DNA from: Chthoniobacteraceae bacterium
GTDB lineage: Bacteria > Verrucomicrobiota > Verrucomicrobiia > Chthoniobacterales > Chthoniobacteraceae
Direction of reading: 5' to 3'
Assembly: GCA_947449735.1 (NCBI GenBank)
Contig: CANFTB010000046.1
Location: 1-33,571 of the forward strand
DNA: 33,571 bases
Position numbers and translations under genes: made by a program. The notes beneath the pieces are model-generated. The model ran no database searches. It saw nothing but the letters and a program-made list of their open reading frames with translations, and had not been told where the DNA came from. Shown here piece by piece: positions 14,774-21,924 of the stretch; within the stretch, counting starts at the first letter, position 1; every line of letters begins with the position of its first letter.

Positions 14774-15925
14774 TCACCCCCGGCTCCGCCCCCTCGCTCG
14801 GAATTCCTTCGGCGAACAGCCCCTTTCCCGCACAAAACAGCGGTGCAGGTTCCGCACGGGTCCAAACCCGCACGCCTCCGCCACGGCGCTGATCTTCGCC
14901 CCCCCGCCCATCAACATCGCCTCCGCCTTCTCCATGCGCACTCGCAGCAAATGACTCGCGGGAGTGCTTTTGAGCTCTCCTTGAAATGCGTAGTGAAGCG
15001 CCCGCTGAGAGAGGCCAGCGGCCTGCGCGATCTCCGGGGTGCCGATGGGCCTCGCAGACTCGGCCTTGATAAACTCCAGCGCCCGCTTCAAGCCGGAGTG
15101 CGCCACGGCGAGACTGTCCGTGCTCCTGCGCAAAAAGACCCCCTTAACCGGAACCACATCCCGCAGAACGTCCGCGGCGTCGCCTTCCCTCGCCCCCCCG
15201 CGCATCAGGACATCCAGCTTCGCCGCCGCGCGGTAAGCCATCTCAGCCAGGTTCTCGTCCACGCTTGAAATCGGCACTCGGGAGCATTCACAGGCCAGTT
15301 CCATGTTTCCCACCCCCATGACCGCGACGTCTTCGGGCACCCGCCAGCCCCTGCTCAAACACACCTCCACCGTGTCAATCGCCAGAAGGTCGTCCAAGCA
15401 AAACACCGCCAGAGGCTTCGGAAGACGCTCCAACTGCCCGAGAAGGGCCTTTCGGTGTCTATCCCAGGAATCGCCCTCCCTGCCACGCTCCAGCAGGCTG
15501 CAGGAATGACCGGCCGCCTCCAGCGCGTCAACAAACCCCTTCCGACGGTCGGCCTCCACCCGCCCCCTCCGGAGACTGAACCAGGCGAAGCTGCGGTGCC
15601 CCCGCTCCAGAAAATGCGCGGCGGCCAGCCGGCCTATCTCAAAATTATCCTCCTGTACCGCAGGCAGATCCGTGTGCCGGTGGTTGGATCCGATCAGCAC
15701 GGTCGGCTGCCGGCGGATCTGGCCCTCTATAAAACGCTCCAAGCGGGGCACCTCCGTGTCGTTCACCAGCATCCCGTCCCCCCTCCACTGGCGCGGCGTT
15801 CCGCCCTCGATCACGGCCCGCATCTCAAGGTGCCACCCCGCCTCTCGAGCAAAACGCCCCACGCCCTCGATGATCCGCGGGTCGAACCAGCCGAGCGTTA
15901 CCAAAACATTGGGTTTGTCCTTCAT
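14774..15925 (-). CDS. XylR-like AraC-family transcriptional regulator with a sugar-binding-type sensor
   Basis: The 383-residue protein combines a LacI/periplasmic-binding-protein-like sensor domain (about 1-265; landmarks LVTLGWFDPRIIEGVGRFARE, FEIGRLAAAHFLERGHRSFAW, CLDDLLAIDTVEVCLSRGWRVPEDVAVMGV, PISSVDENLAEM) with a C-terminal AraC-type double helix-turn-helix (about 268-383; RPIGTPEIAQAAGLSQRALHYAF, ISAVAEACGFGPVRNLHRCF). This layout matches E. coli XylR and a large family of Verrucomicrobiota and Planctomycetota regulators thought to sense sugars. The frame is open to 16075, but the ATG at 15925 places the sensor strand at the N-terminus as in the family. It is divergent from the NGN-propeller/PSCyt1/DUF1501 operon, with a palindrome in between, so it is the likely regulator of that operon. 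The ligand is unknown. Confidence 0.9.
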   Translation of the reverse strand: MKDKPNVLVTLGWFDPRIIEGVGRFAREAGWHLEMRAVIEGGTPRQWRGDGMLVNDTEVPRLERFIEGQIRRQPTVLIGSNHRHTDLPAVQEDNFEIGRLAAAHFLERGHRSFAWFSLRRGRVEADRRKGFVDALEAAGHSCSLLERGREGDSWDRHRKALLGQLERLPKPLAVFCLDDLLAIDTVEVCLSRGWRVPEDVAVMGVGNMELACECSRVPISSVDENLAEMAYRAAAKLDVLMRGGAREGDAADVLRDVVPVKGVFLRRSTDSLAVAHSGLKRALEFIKAESARPIGTPEIAQAAGLSQRALHYAFQGELKSTPASHLLRVRMEKAEAMLMGGGAKISAVAEACGFGPVRNLHRCFVRERGCSPKEFRARGRSRG

Positions 15926-15998
15926 CAAGAGCCCGGCTTGCGGAAAACGTCCGATTTTTTGCAGAACATGACCTGCGGCGCAATCCATTTCGGGGTTA

Positions 15999-16022
15999 TG
16001 CTTTGTGAAATTCGCCAAAGCA
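15999..16022. promoter_or_regulatory. Perfect dyad in the divergent regulatory gap (candidate operator)
   Basis: TGCTTTG at 15999-16005 and CAAAGCA at 16016-16022 form a perfect 7-bp inverted repeat with a 10-base spacer. It lies midway between the regulator start (15925) and the divergent operon (16058). Position and symmetry make it the best candidate operator for the XylR-like regulator, though AraC-type proteins often prefer direct repeats. Confidence 0.45.
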
Positions 16023-16057
16023 AACCTCCAGCCGTTCTTTCCAAAGTATTCCCCTCC

Positions 16058-17014
16058 ATGAAGACTAATCTCCACACACCCCGTATGAACCGCCGCCTCT
16101 TCTCCCTATCCCTTCCCGCGCTGGCAGCCGCCCTTTCGGCGATCGCCTCCCACTCCGCCGCCGCCGACGCGCCGCCCGCCCGCGGATACGTGTCCTTCGG
16201 CTCGGCCACGGAAATTGTCTCAGGCAAAGGGGAGATGCTTTGGAAATACCCCGCTTCAACGCGCGATGGCTGGATGCTCCCCAACGGCAACCTCCTTCTC
16301 ACCCTTTCCAAAAACAAGGACTACCCCGGCGGCGCCGTCATCGAAGTCACACGGGACATGAAAGTTTTGTTCGAATACAAGGGCACGCAGTCCGAGGTGA
16401 ACACCTCCCAAGCCCTGCCCAACGGTAATATCGTTTTGACCGAGGCCGGCCCCAATCCGAGGCTTCTTGAAATCGAGCGCTCCGGCAAAGTGGCAGTCGA
16501 GTTCCCGCTGCAGTGCCAGACGACGAACCACCACATGCAAAGCCGCATGGCCCGCAAGCTCGAGAACGGCAACTACCTCGTCCCGCAGCTCTTGGACAAG
16601 GCCGTGCGGGAGTACACACGCGAGGGCAAGATCGTCTGGGAGTACAAGACTCCAGAGGACCCAAAGGACAGCTGGCCCTTCACCGCCATCCGCATCCCCA
16701 ACGGCAACACGGTCGTCACCCTCACCCACGGCAACAGCGTGGTCGAGGTCGACCCCTCGGGAAAAGTCGTCTGGCAGTGCTCCAACTCCGACCTCCCCGA
16801 CACCTTCAAGGACCCGTGCGGCGCGCAGTGGCTGCCGAACGGCAACATCGTGGTCGCCAGTTACGCGGCCAAGGGCGACGCCATCAAACTGTTTGAAATC
16901 AACAGGGAAAAGAAAATCGTCTGGAGCCGGCAGGACGCCAAGCCGCACGGCATCCACGAGTTCCAGATCCTCGACGCCGACGGCAAGCTGCCCGAGGGAC
17001 CGGCCTTCCGCTAG
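16058..17014 (+). CDS. Exported beta-propeller protein with NGN repeats
   Basis: The 318-residue product has a Sec signal peptide (RRLFSLSLPALAAALSAIAS, cut near HSAAADA). The mature part contains at least five repeats built around (L/I/E)-(P/E)-NGN followed by a hydrophobic strand: LPNGNLLLTL, LPNGNIVLTE, LENGNYLVPQ, IPNGNTVVTL, LPNGNIVVAS. Between them are strands such as GKIVWEYKTP and GKVVWQC. This is the pattern of PQQ-like or arylsulfotransferase-like beta-propellers, often found beside sugar-degradation genes in this group. No catalytic residues can be named. The frame is open upstream to 15455, but that part overlaps the regulator; ATG 16058 or ATG 16085 both give a signal peptide and neither has a Shine-Dalgarno sequence. 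It is the first gene of the plus-strand operon, 75 bases before the PSCyt1 gene. Confidence 0.85.
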   Translation: MKTNLHTPRMNRRLFSLSLPALAAALSAIASHSAAADAPPARGYVSFGSATEIVSGKGEMLWKYPASTRDGWMLPNGNLLLTLSKNKDYPGGAVIEVTRDMKVLFEYKGTQSEVNTSQALPNGNIVLTEAGPNPRLLEIERSGKVAVEFPLQCQTTNHHMQSRMARKLENGNYLVPQLLDKAVREYTREGKIVWEYKTPEDPKDSWPFTAIRIPNGNTVVTLTHGNSVVEVDPSGKVVWQCSNSDLPDTFKDPCGAQWLPNGNIVVASYAAKGDAIKLFEINREKKIVWSRQDAKPHGIHEFQILDADGKLPEGPAFR

Positions 17015-17089
17015 TTTCCGTTTGTCTCCGAAGGCGCGCCCCTAACGACACCACGCATCCACCGGCCAAAGCCCCATTCCAAAACCGCG

Positions 17090-20000
17090 ATGAACACACA
17101 CAAATCTCACGCTCTGCTTTTGGGACTTTCCTGCTGCGTCACTGCGCAAACGGTCCGCGCGGAAAAGGGCGCGGTGGATGCAGACTTTTTTGAAAGGAAA
17201 ATCCGCCCGGTTCTTGCGGAGAAATGCTTTGAGTGCCACAGCACGGACGCCAAAAACCTCAAGGGCAACCTGCTTCTCGACTCGCGCGAGGGGCTCCTCA
17301 AAGGTGGCGACACCGGCCCCTCCATCGTTCCGGGCAAGCCCGACAAGAGCCTGCTGGTGAGCGCCATCCATTACGGCGACCCCGAGACCGCCATGCCGCC
17401 CAAAAAGGCGGGAGGAAAACTCCCGGCGGCTGCAATCGCCGACATCCAGTCCTGGGTCGAGGCCGGCGCGCCCTGGCCAGAAGGCGGCCCCGCCAAAAAG
17501 ACCTCCAAGCAGTTCGACCTCGCCTCGCGCAAGGCGGACCACTGGTGCTGGAAGGCGCCAGTCCTCCACCCTGCGCCGGCGGTCGCGCAGGGTGACTGGC
17601 CGAGGTCTGTGAGCGACCGCTTCCTTCTCGCAAAACTCGAAGCAGCAAAGCTACGCCCCGCGCCGCCCGCGGACCGGGGAACGCTGCTGCGCCGCCTCAC
17701 CTTCGACCTGACTGGGCTCCCCCCGGGCGAGGCGGAATTGCAGAACTTCCTCGACGACAAGTCTCCCGCCGCCGTGGAGCGCGTCGTCGACCGGCTCCTG
17801 GCAAGCCCCCACTTTGGAGAAAGATGGGCGCGCCACTGGATGGATCTGGTGCGCTACGCCGAAAGCCGCGGCCACGAATTCGACCCCATCATCCCCAACG
17901 CCTGGCAGTACCGCGACTACCTGGTGCGCGCCTTCAACGCCGACGTGCCCTACAACACCTTTGTGAAGGAGCACATCGCCGGCGACCTGATCCCGGCACG
18001 ACTCACCAAGGAGACCGGCGCAAACGAGTCCATCCTCGCAACCGGTTTCTGGCACCTCGGCGAGGAGGTGCACTCCCCCGTGGACATCCGCCAGGACGAA
18101 GTCGACCGCTTGGACAACCGCCTCGACGTGATGACCAAGAGCTTTCTCGGAGTCACCGTCGCGTGTGCGCGCTGCCACGACCACAAGTTCGACGCCATTT
18201 CTCAAAAGGACTATTACGCGCTCTCCGGGTTTCTGGTGAGCAGCAGCCAGAGGCTCGTGCGGTTTGAAACAATCGAACAGGAACGCACCGCGGCGGAGGG
18301 TCTTGCCCAGATGCGCAAAGAGGATGCCCCCGTGCTCGCGAGCGCCTACGCCGCCGCCATGCGCCCCGGAATCGCCCGCCTGCCGGCGGTCCTTCTAAAC
18401 GCCCGGAACGCCTTTCTCTCCGAAAAAAACGCGCCGGCCGCCCCGACGGAAAACCGCTCCACCGACCACAACGCCGCCCTCTGGAAAACGGAGTTGAAGA
18501 GCGCGCTCGAATCAGCAGCGCATCCGCTGCACACCTTTGCCAAAGCCTGGCTCGCCCCCGAGGTGCGCCCGCTCAAACCGTCCGCCGCCGTCCAGAAAGC
18601 CGAACCCCAGGGCGGCCCGCTCACAGTCATCGCCGACTACACAAAGCCCGGCGCAACGCCGTTCCTGCAGGACGGCTTCGCCTTCGGACTGAAAGTCGCG
18701 GAAGCCGGCGCCCTCATCCCGGGAGCCTCCTCGGAAAGCCCGCTCGCCGCGGTCGTCACCCATACCGCAGCCCGCAGGGACGAGGCCTGGCGCAAGATTT
18801 CCAGCAAGGGGGACCGTGATCCGGGCTCTCTAGGCCAGCATGCACGCAGCGGGCAGACCCTCCGCACACCCGAAGTCACATTCACCTCGGGCTCTGTGTG
18901 GTACCTCGTCCGCGGTGCCGGACGCGCGTACGCCGTCGCAAACTCGCATATCATGATCCAGGGACCGCTCCACGGACGGCTCCTCACCAAATGGCAGGAC
19001 ACGGGACGCTGGGAGTGGATCAAACACGACCTCACCACCTACAAGGGACACAGAGCCCACTTTGAGATCGTTCCCGAAGGCGCCGGGAATTGCGAAGTCG
19101 CCATGGTCGCGGAGTCAGATGAGAAGCCGCCCCTTGCGCCGGGCTACACCCACGCGCCCCTGGAGGGACTCGAGTCCTTCTCGGGAGAGCCCGTCGCCGC
19201 GCTTCAAGCGGTCCTCACCCAGACCGCCGCCGCCCTCGAAAAGGGCGCCCTCGCAGACTCCCCGGCGCTCGCAAACATCGCGAATTGGGTGTTCTCCGCC
19301 ACGGACCTCATCTGCCCGCCAGGCTCTCCGGAGCGCGTGAATCTCGCCCAATCGGCGCGCCCGTTGATCGAGCGGCACACGGCACTGGCAAACTCGTTCA
19401 AGGCCGAGTCGCAGGTCGCCACCGCCATGTTCGACGGCACGGGCGCAGACGAGTTTCTTCTCAAACGTGGTTCTCCGAAGACCCCGCTCGCCCAGGTGCC
19501 GCGCCGCTTCCTGGAGGCTGTCGCCGGCTCCGAACCGCTCAACGTTCAGGGGACCAGCGGCAGACGAGAACTGGCGGAAATGGTCGCCTCGGATTCCAAC
19601 CCGCTCACCTCCCGCGTGATCGTGAACCGCGTCTGGCACCACCTGTTCGGGCGCGGCATTGTGCCCACCGTGGACAACTTCGGAGTCCTCGGACAAGCCC
19701 CCTCTCATCCGGAACTGCTGGACACGCTTGCCGTCCGTTTCGCCACGACCCAAAACTGGTCCCTGAAGACGCTCATCCGCGAGCTCGTCCTCTCGAGCGC
19801 CTACGCCATGAGCAGCAAACCGGACCCAGCAGCGGAGGAGGCCGACCCGCAGAACCTCCTGCTGCACCGGATGAACCTCAAGCGTCTCGACGGCGAATCC
19901 ATCCGCGACGCGCTCCTGTCGATCTCCGGACGACTGGATCCAAAGCTCGGCGGGCCGAGCACCCCCGTCCACATCACTTCGTTCATGGAAGGCCGGGGAC

Positions 20001-20422
20001 GACCGAAATCCGGGCCCCTCGACGGCGACGGCCGCCGCAGCCTGTACATTTCCATCAAACGCAACTTCCTCTCCCCGATGATGCTCGCGTTCGACACGCC
20101 AATCCCCTTCAACACCATGGGCCGGCGCAACGTCTCCAACGTTCCCGCACAGTCCCTCGTGATGATGAACGACCCATTTGTCATCGAGCAAGCGGAGCAT
20201 TGGGCGAAGTCGCTTCCCGCGTCCGCGACGCCGGAAGAGCGCATCAAACTGATGTACGCTCGGGCTCTTTCGCGGGCGCCGCTTGCAGAGGAAACTGCCG
20301 ACGCTAAGGGCTTCGTCGCCGAGCAGGCGGAGCTCTTGAAAGTTAAGTCCGACGACCACAGGGTTTGGGCGGACTTCGCACACGTTCTTCTGAACACGAA
20401 GGAATTCATTCACTTAAACTAG
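17090..20422 (+). CDS. PSCyt1-DUF1549-DUF1553 exported cytochrome-type protein
   Basis: The 1110-residue exported protein has the planctomycete-type domain order: signal peptide (about 1-24), PSCyt1 c-type cytochrome domain, DUF1549 (PSCyt2), variable middle, DUF1553 (PSD1). The first heme motif is CFECH (46-50), with a likely distal Met in AMPPK (102). DUF1549 runs from about 175 (DRFLLAKLE, RRLTFDLTGLPP, WARHWMDLVRYAES) to a second heme-type motif CARCH (359-363) followed by DHKFDAISQKDYYAL. The middle (about 480-800) contains a possible beta-sandwich region. DUF1553 (about 830-1085) has NPLTSRVIVNRVWHHLFGRG and ends with the typical LLNTKEFIHLN. The family's reaction is not established; electron transfer during secreted oxidation or sugar breakdown is inference. 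It is coupled to the next gene through a Shine-Dalgarno that overlaps its stop. Confidence 0.93.
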   Translation: MNTHKSHALLLGLSCCVTAQTVRAEKGAVDADFFERKIRPVLAEKCFECHSTDAKNLKGNLLLDSREGLLKGGDTGPSIVPGKPDKSLLVSAIHYGDPETAMPPKKAGGKLPAAAIADIQSWVEAGAPWPEGGPAKKTSKQFDLASRKADHWCWKAPVLHPAPAVAQGDWPRSVSDRFLLAKLEAAKLRPAPPADRGTLLRRLTFDLTGLPPGEAELQNFLDDKSPAAVERVVDRLLASPHFGERWARHWMDLVRYAESRGHEFDPIIPNAWQYRDYLVRAFNADVPYNTFVKEHIAGDLIPARLTKETGANESILATGFWHLGEEVHSPVDIRQDEVDRLDNRLDVMTKSFLGVTVACARCHDHKFDAISQKDYYALSGFLVSSSQRLVRFETIEQERTAAEGLAQMRKEDAPVLASAYAAAMRPGIARLPAVLLNARNAFLSEKNAPAAPTENRSTDHNAALWKTELKSALESAAHPLHTFAKAWLAPEVRPLKPSAAVQKAEPQGGPLTVIADYTKPGATPFLQDGFAFGLKVAEAGALIPGASSESPLAAVVTHTAARRDEAWRKISSKGDRDPGSLGQHARSGQTLRTPEVTFTSGSVWYLVRGAGRAYAVANSHIMIQGPLHGRLLTKWQDTGRWEWIKHDLTTYKGHRAHFEIVPEGAGNCEVAMVAESDEKPPLAPGYTHAPLEGLESFSGEPVAALQAVLTQTAAALEKGALADSPALANIANWVFSATDLICPPGSPERVNLAQSARPLIERHTALANSFKAESQVATAMFDGTGADEFLLKRGSPKTPLAQVPRRFLEAVAGSEPLNVQGTSGRRELAEMVASDSNPLTSRVIVNRVWHHLFGRGIVPTVDNFGVLGQAPSHPELLDTLAVRFATTQNWSLKTLIRELVLSSAYAMSSKPDPAAEEADPQNLLLHRMNLKRLDGESIRDALLSISGRLDPKLGGPSTPVHITSFMEGRGRPKSGPLDGDGRRSLYISIKRNFLSPMMLAFDTPIPFNTMGRRNVSNVPAQSLVMMNDPFVIEQAEHWAKSLPASATPEERIKLMYARALSRAPLAEETADAKGFVAEQAELLKVKSDDHRVWADFAHVLLNTKEFIHLN

Positions 20423-20436
20423 GAGGTCCACTGCTT

Positions 20437-21873
20437 ATGTTTCCCTGCAACCACACCGCCGGATCATTTGTAAACCGCCGCGAGATGCTGGCCCGCTGCG
20501 CCGGAGGGTTCGGCGCGGTAGCCCTCTCCGCGCTCTTTCCGGAGCGTGTCTCGGCGGGTGTCGCCGCCCATTCGGGTGCGTCGCCCCTCTCGCCCAAGCC
20601 GACCCACTTTGCATCGAAGGTGCGCAGCATCATCTTCCTCTACATGGACGGCGGCCCGTCCCAGGTCGACACCTTCGACCCTAAGCCGCGCCTTGCGGCG
20701 GAGAACGGACAGCCGTTCGGGATGAAGATGGAGCCGACACAGTTCAACAACAACGGCAGCACCCTCGCCTCTCCGTGGGAATTCAAGCAATACGGCCAAA
20801 GCGGCATCCCCGTCAGCAGCCTCTTTCCGTGTGTCGCACAGTGCGTCGACGACCTCGCCGTCGTGCGTTCGATGACCAGCGCCTTTTCCGAGCACACCAA
20901 CGCGAACTACTTCCTCCACACCGGCAGCGGACTCCAGGGGCGCCCCAGCATGGGCGCGTGGATGGGGTACGGACTGGGCAGCGAGAACGCAGACCTGCCG
21001 GGATTCGTCGTGCTCAACGGCGGCCTGATCCCTCCCGGCGGCCTCGACAACTTCAACTCCGGATTCCTTCCCGCAACGTTCCAAGGATCCGTCTTCAAGC
21101 CGGGCGCCGAGCCCGTGGCAAACATCACGCGCTCGGAGGCCTCTGGTGAACTGCAGGCCCGCAAGCTGGCCCTGATGCGCAAACTCGACCACAGCCTGCT
21201 GCAGCGCCACGGCGCCCTCGACCAGCTCGAAAGCTCGATCCTGAACGCAGAACTGGCCTTCCGGATGCAGTCGGCCGTCCCGGAACTCATGGAGACCAAG
21301 GGAGAGTCCGAGCTGCTGAAAAAAATGTACGGGTTCGACGCGCCCATGAAGCAGACCCAGATCTTCGCGCAGCAATGCCTGCAGGCGAGACGCCTTGTAG
21401 AGCGCGGCGTGCGCTTTGTTGAAATCACCTGCCCGAACGCCGGGGGCGACCGCTGGGACCAACACGGCAAGCTCAAAGAAGGCCACGAAAACAACGCAAG
21501 GGCCGTCGACCAGCCCATCGCCGCGCTGCTGAAGGACCTCAAAGCCTCGGGTCTCTGGGACAGCACGCTGGTCGTGTGGGCCGGCGAATTTGGAAGGACG
21601 CCCTTCGCCCAGGGCAAGGACGGCCGCGACCACAACCCCTTCGGATTCACCATCTGGCTGGCGGGCGGCGGAATCCGCGGCGGAACCATCTTCGGCGCAA
21701 CCGACGAATACGGATACAAGGCCGTCGAAAACCCCCTGCAAATCCACGACCTCCACGCCACCATGCTCCACCTTCTGGGCATGGACCACACCAAGCTCAC
21801 CTTCCGCTACAGCGGCCGCGACATGCGCCTCACCGACGTCCACGGCGAGGTGATCCGGGACATCCTCGCCTGA
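20437..21873 (+). CDS. DUF1501 exported protein (alkaline-phosphatase-superfamily-like)
   Basis: DUF1501 proteins are partners of DUF1549/DUF1553 proteins and resemble sulfatases and phosphatases in fold; their activity is unproven. The frame is open from 20365, but the true start is ATG 20437: the Shine-Dalgarno AGGAGG at 20421-20426 overlaps the preceding TAG stop and stands ten bases away. The 478-residue product begins with a twin-arginine-like signal (NRREMLARC then a hydrophobic run to about 40). Landmarks are YMDGGPSQVDTFDPKP (69-84), GRPSMGAWMGYGLGS, RRLVERGVRFVEI, VVWAGEFGRTPF, DGRDHNPFGF and ATMLHLLGMDHTKLTFRYSG. A Tat signal would imply export in folded form, perhaps with a cofactor or metal. 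It is the last gene of the plus-strand operon. Confidence 0.93.
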   Translation: MFPCNHTAGSFVNRREMLARCAGGFGAVALSALFPERVSAGVAAHSGASPLSPKPTHFASKVRSIIFLYMDGGPSQVDTFDPKPRLAAENGQPFGMKMEPTQFNNNGSTLASPWEFKQYGQSGIPVSSLFPCVAQCVDDLAVVRSMTSAFSEHTNANYFLHTGSGLQGRPSMGAWMGYGLGSENADLPGFVVLNGGLIPPGGLDNFNSGFLPATFQGSVFKPGAEPVANITRSEASGELQARKLALMRKLDHSLLQRHGALDQLESSILNAELAFRMQSAVPELMETKGESELLKKMYGFDAPMKQTQIFAQQCLQARRLVERGVRFVEITCPNAGGDRWDQHGKLKEGHENNARAVDQPIAALLKDLKASGLWDSTLVVWAGEFGRTPFAQGKDGRDHNPFGFTIWLAGGGIRGGTIFGATDEYGYKAVENPLQIHDLHATMLHLLGMDHTKLTFRYSGRDMRLTDVHGEVIRDILA

Positions 21874-21907
21874 CCCCCGGGTCGGCGGCGCCTCCCGGAT
21901 TCCACGC

Positions 21908-21924
21908 GACCGCAGCGGTCTTTT
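21908..21924 (+). terminator. Possible weak terminator between the convergent operons
   Basis: GACCG (21908-21912) and CGGTC (21916-21920) form a 5-bp stem with a 3-base loop, followed by TTTT. It starts 35 bases after the DUF1501 stop and touches the stop of the oppositely oriented WD40 gene. The short stem and short T-run make it only a weak candidate. Confidence 0.35.

Noticed and set aside
15455..16057. Upstream extension of the NGN-propeller frame
   Set aside because: It lies antisense over the sensor domain of the regulator gene; the signal peptide begins at 16058 or 16085.
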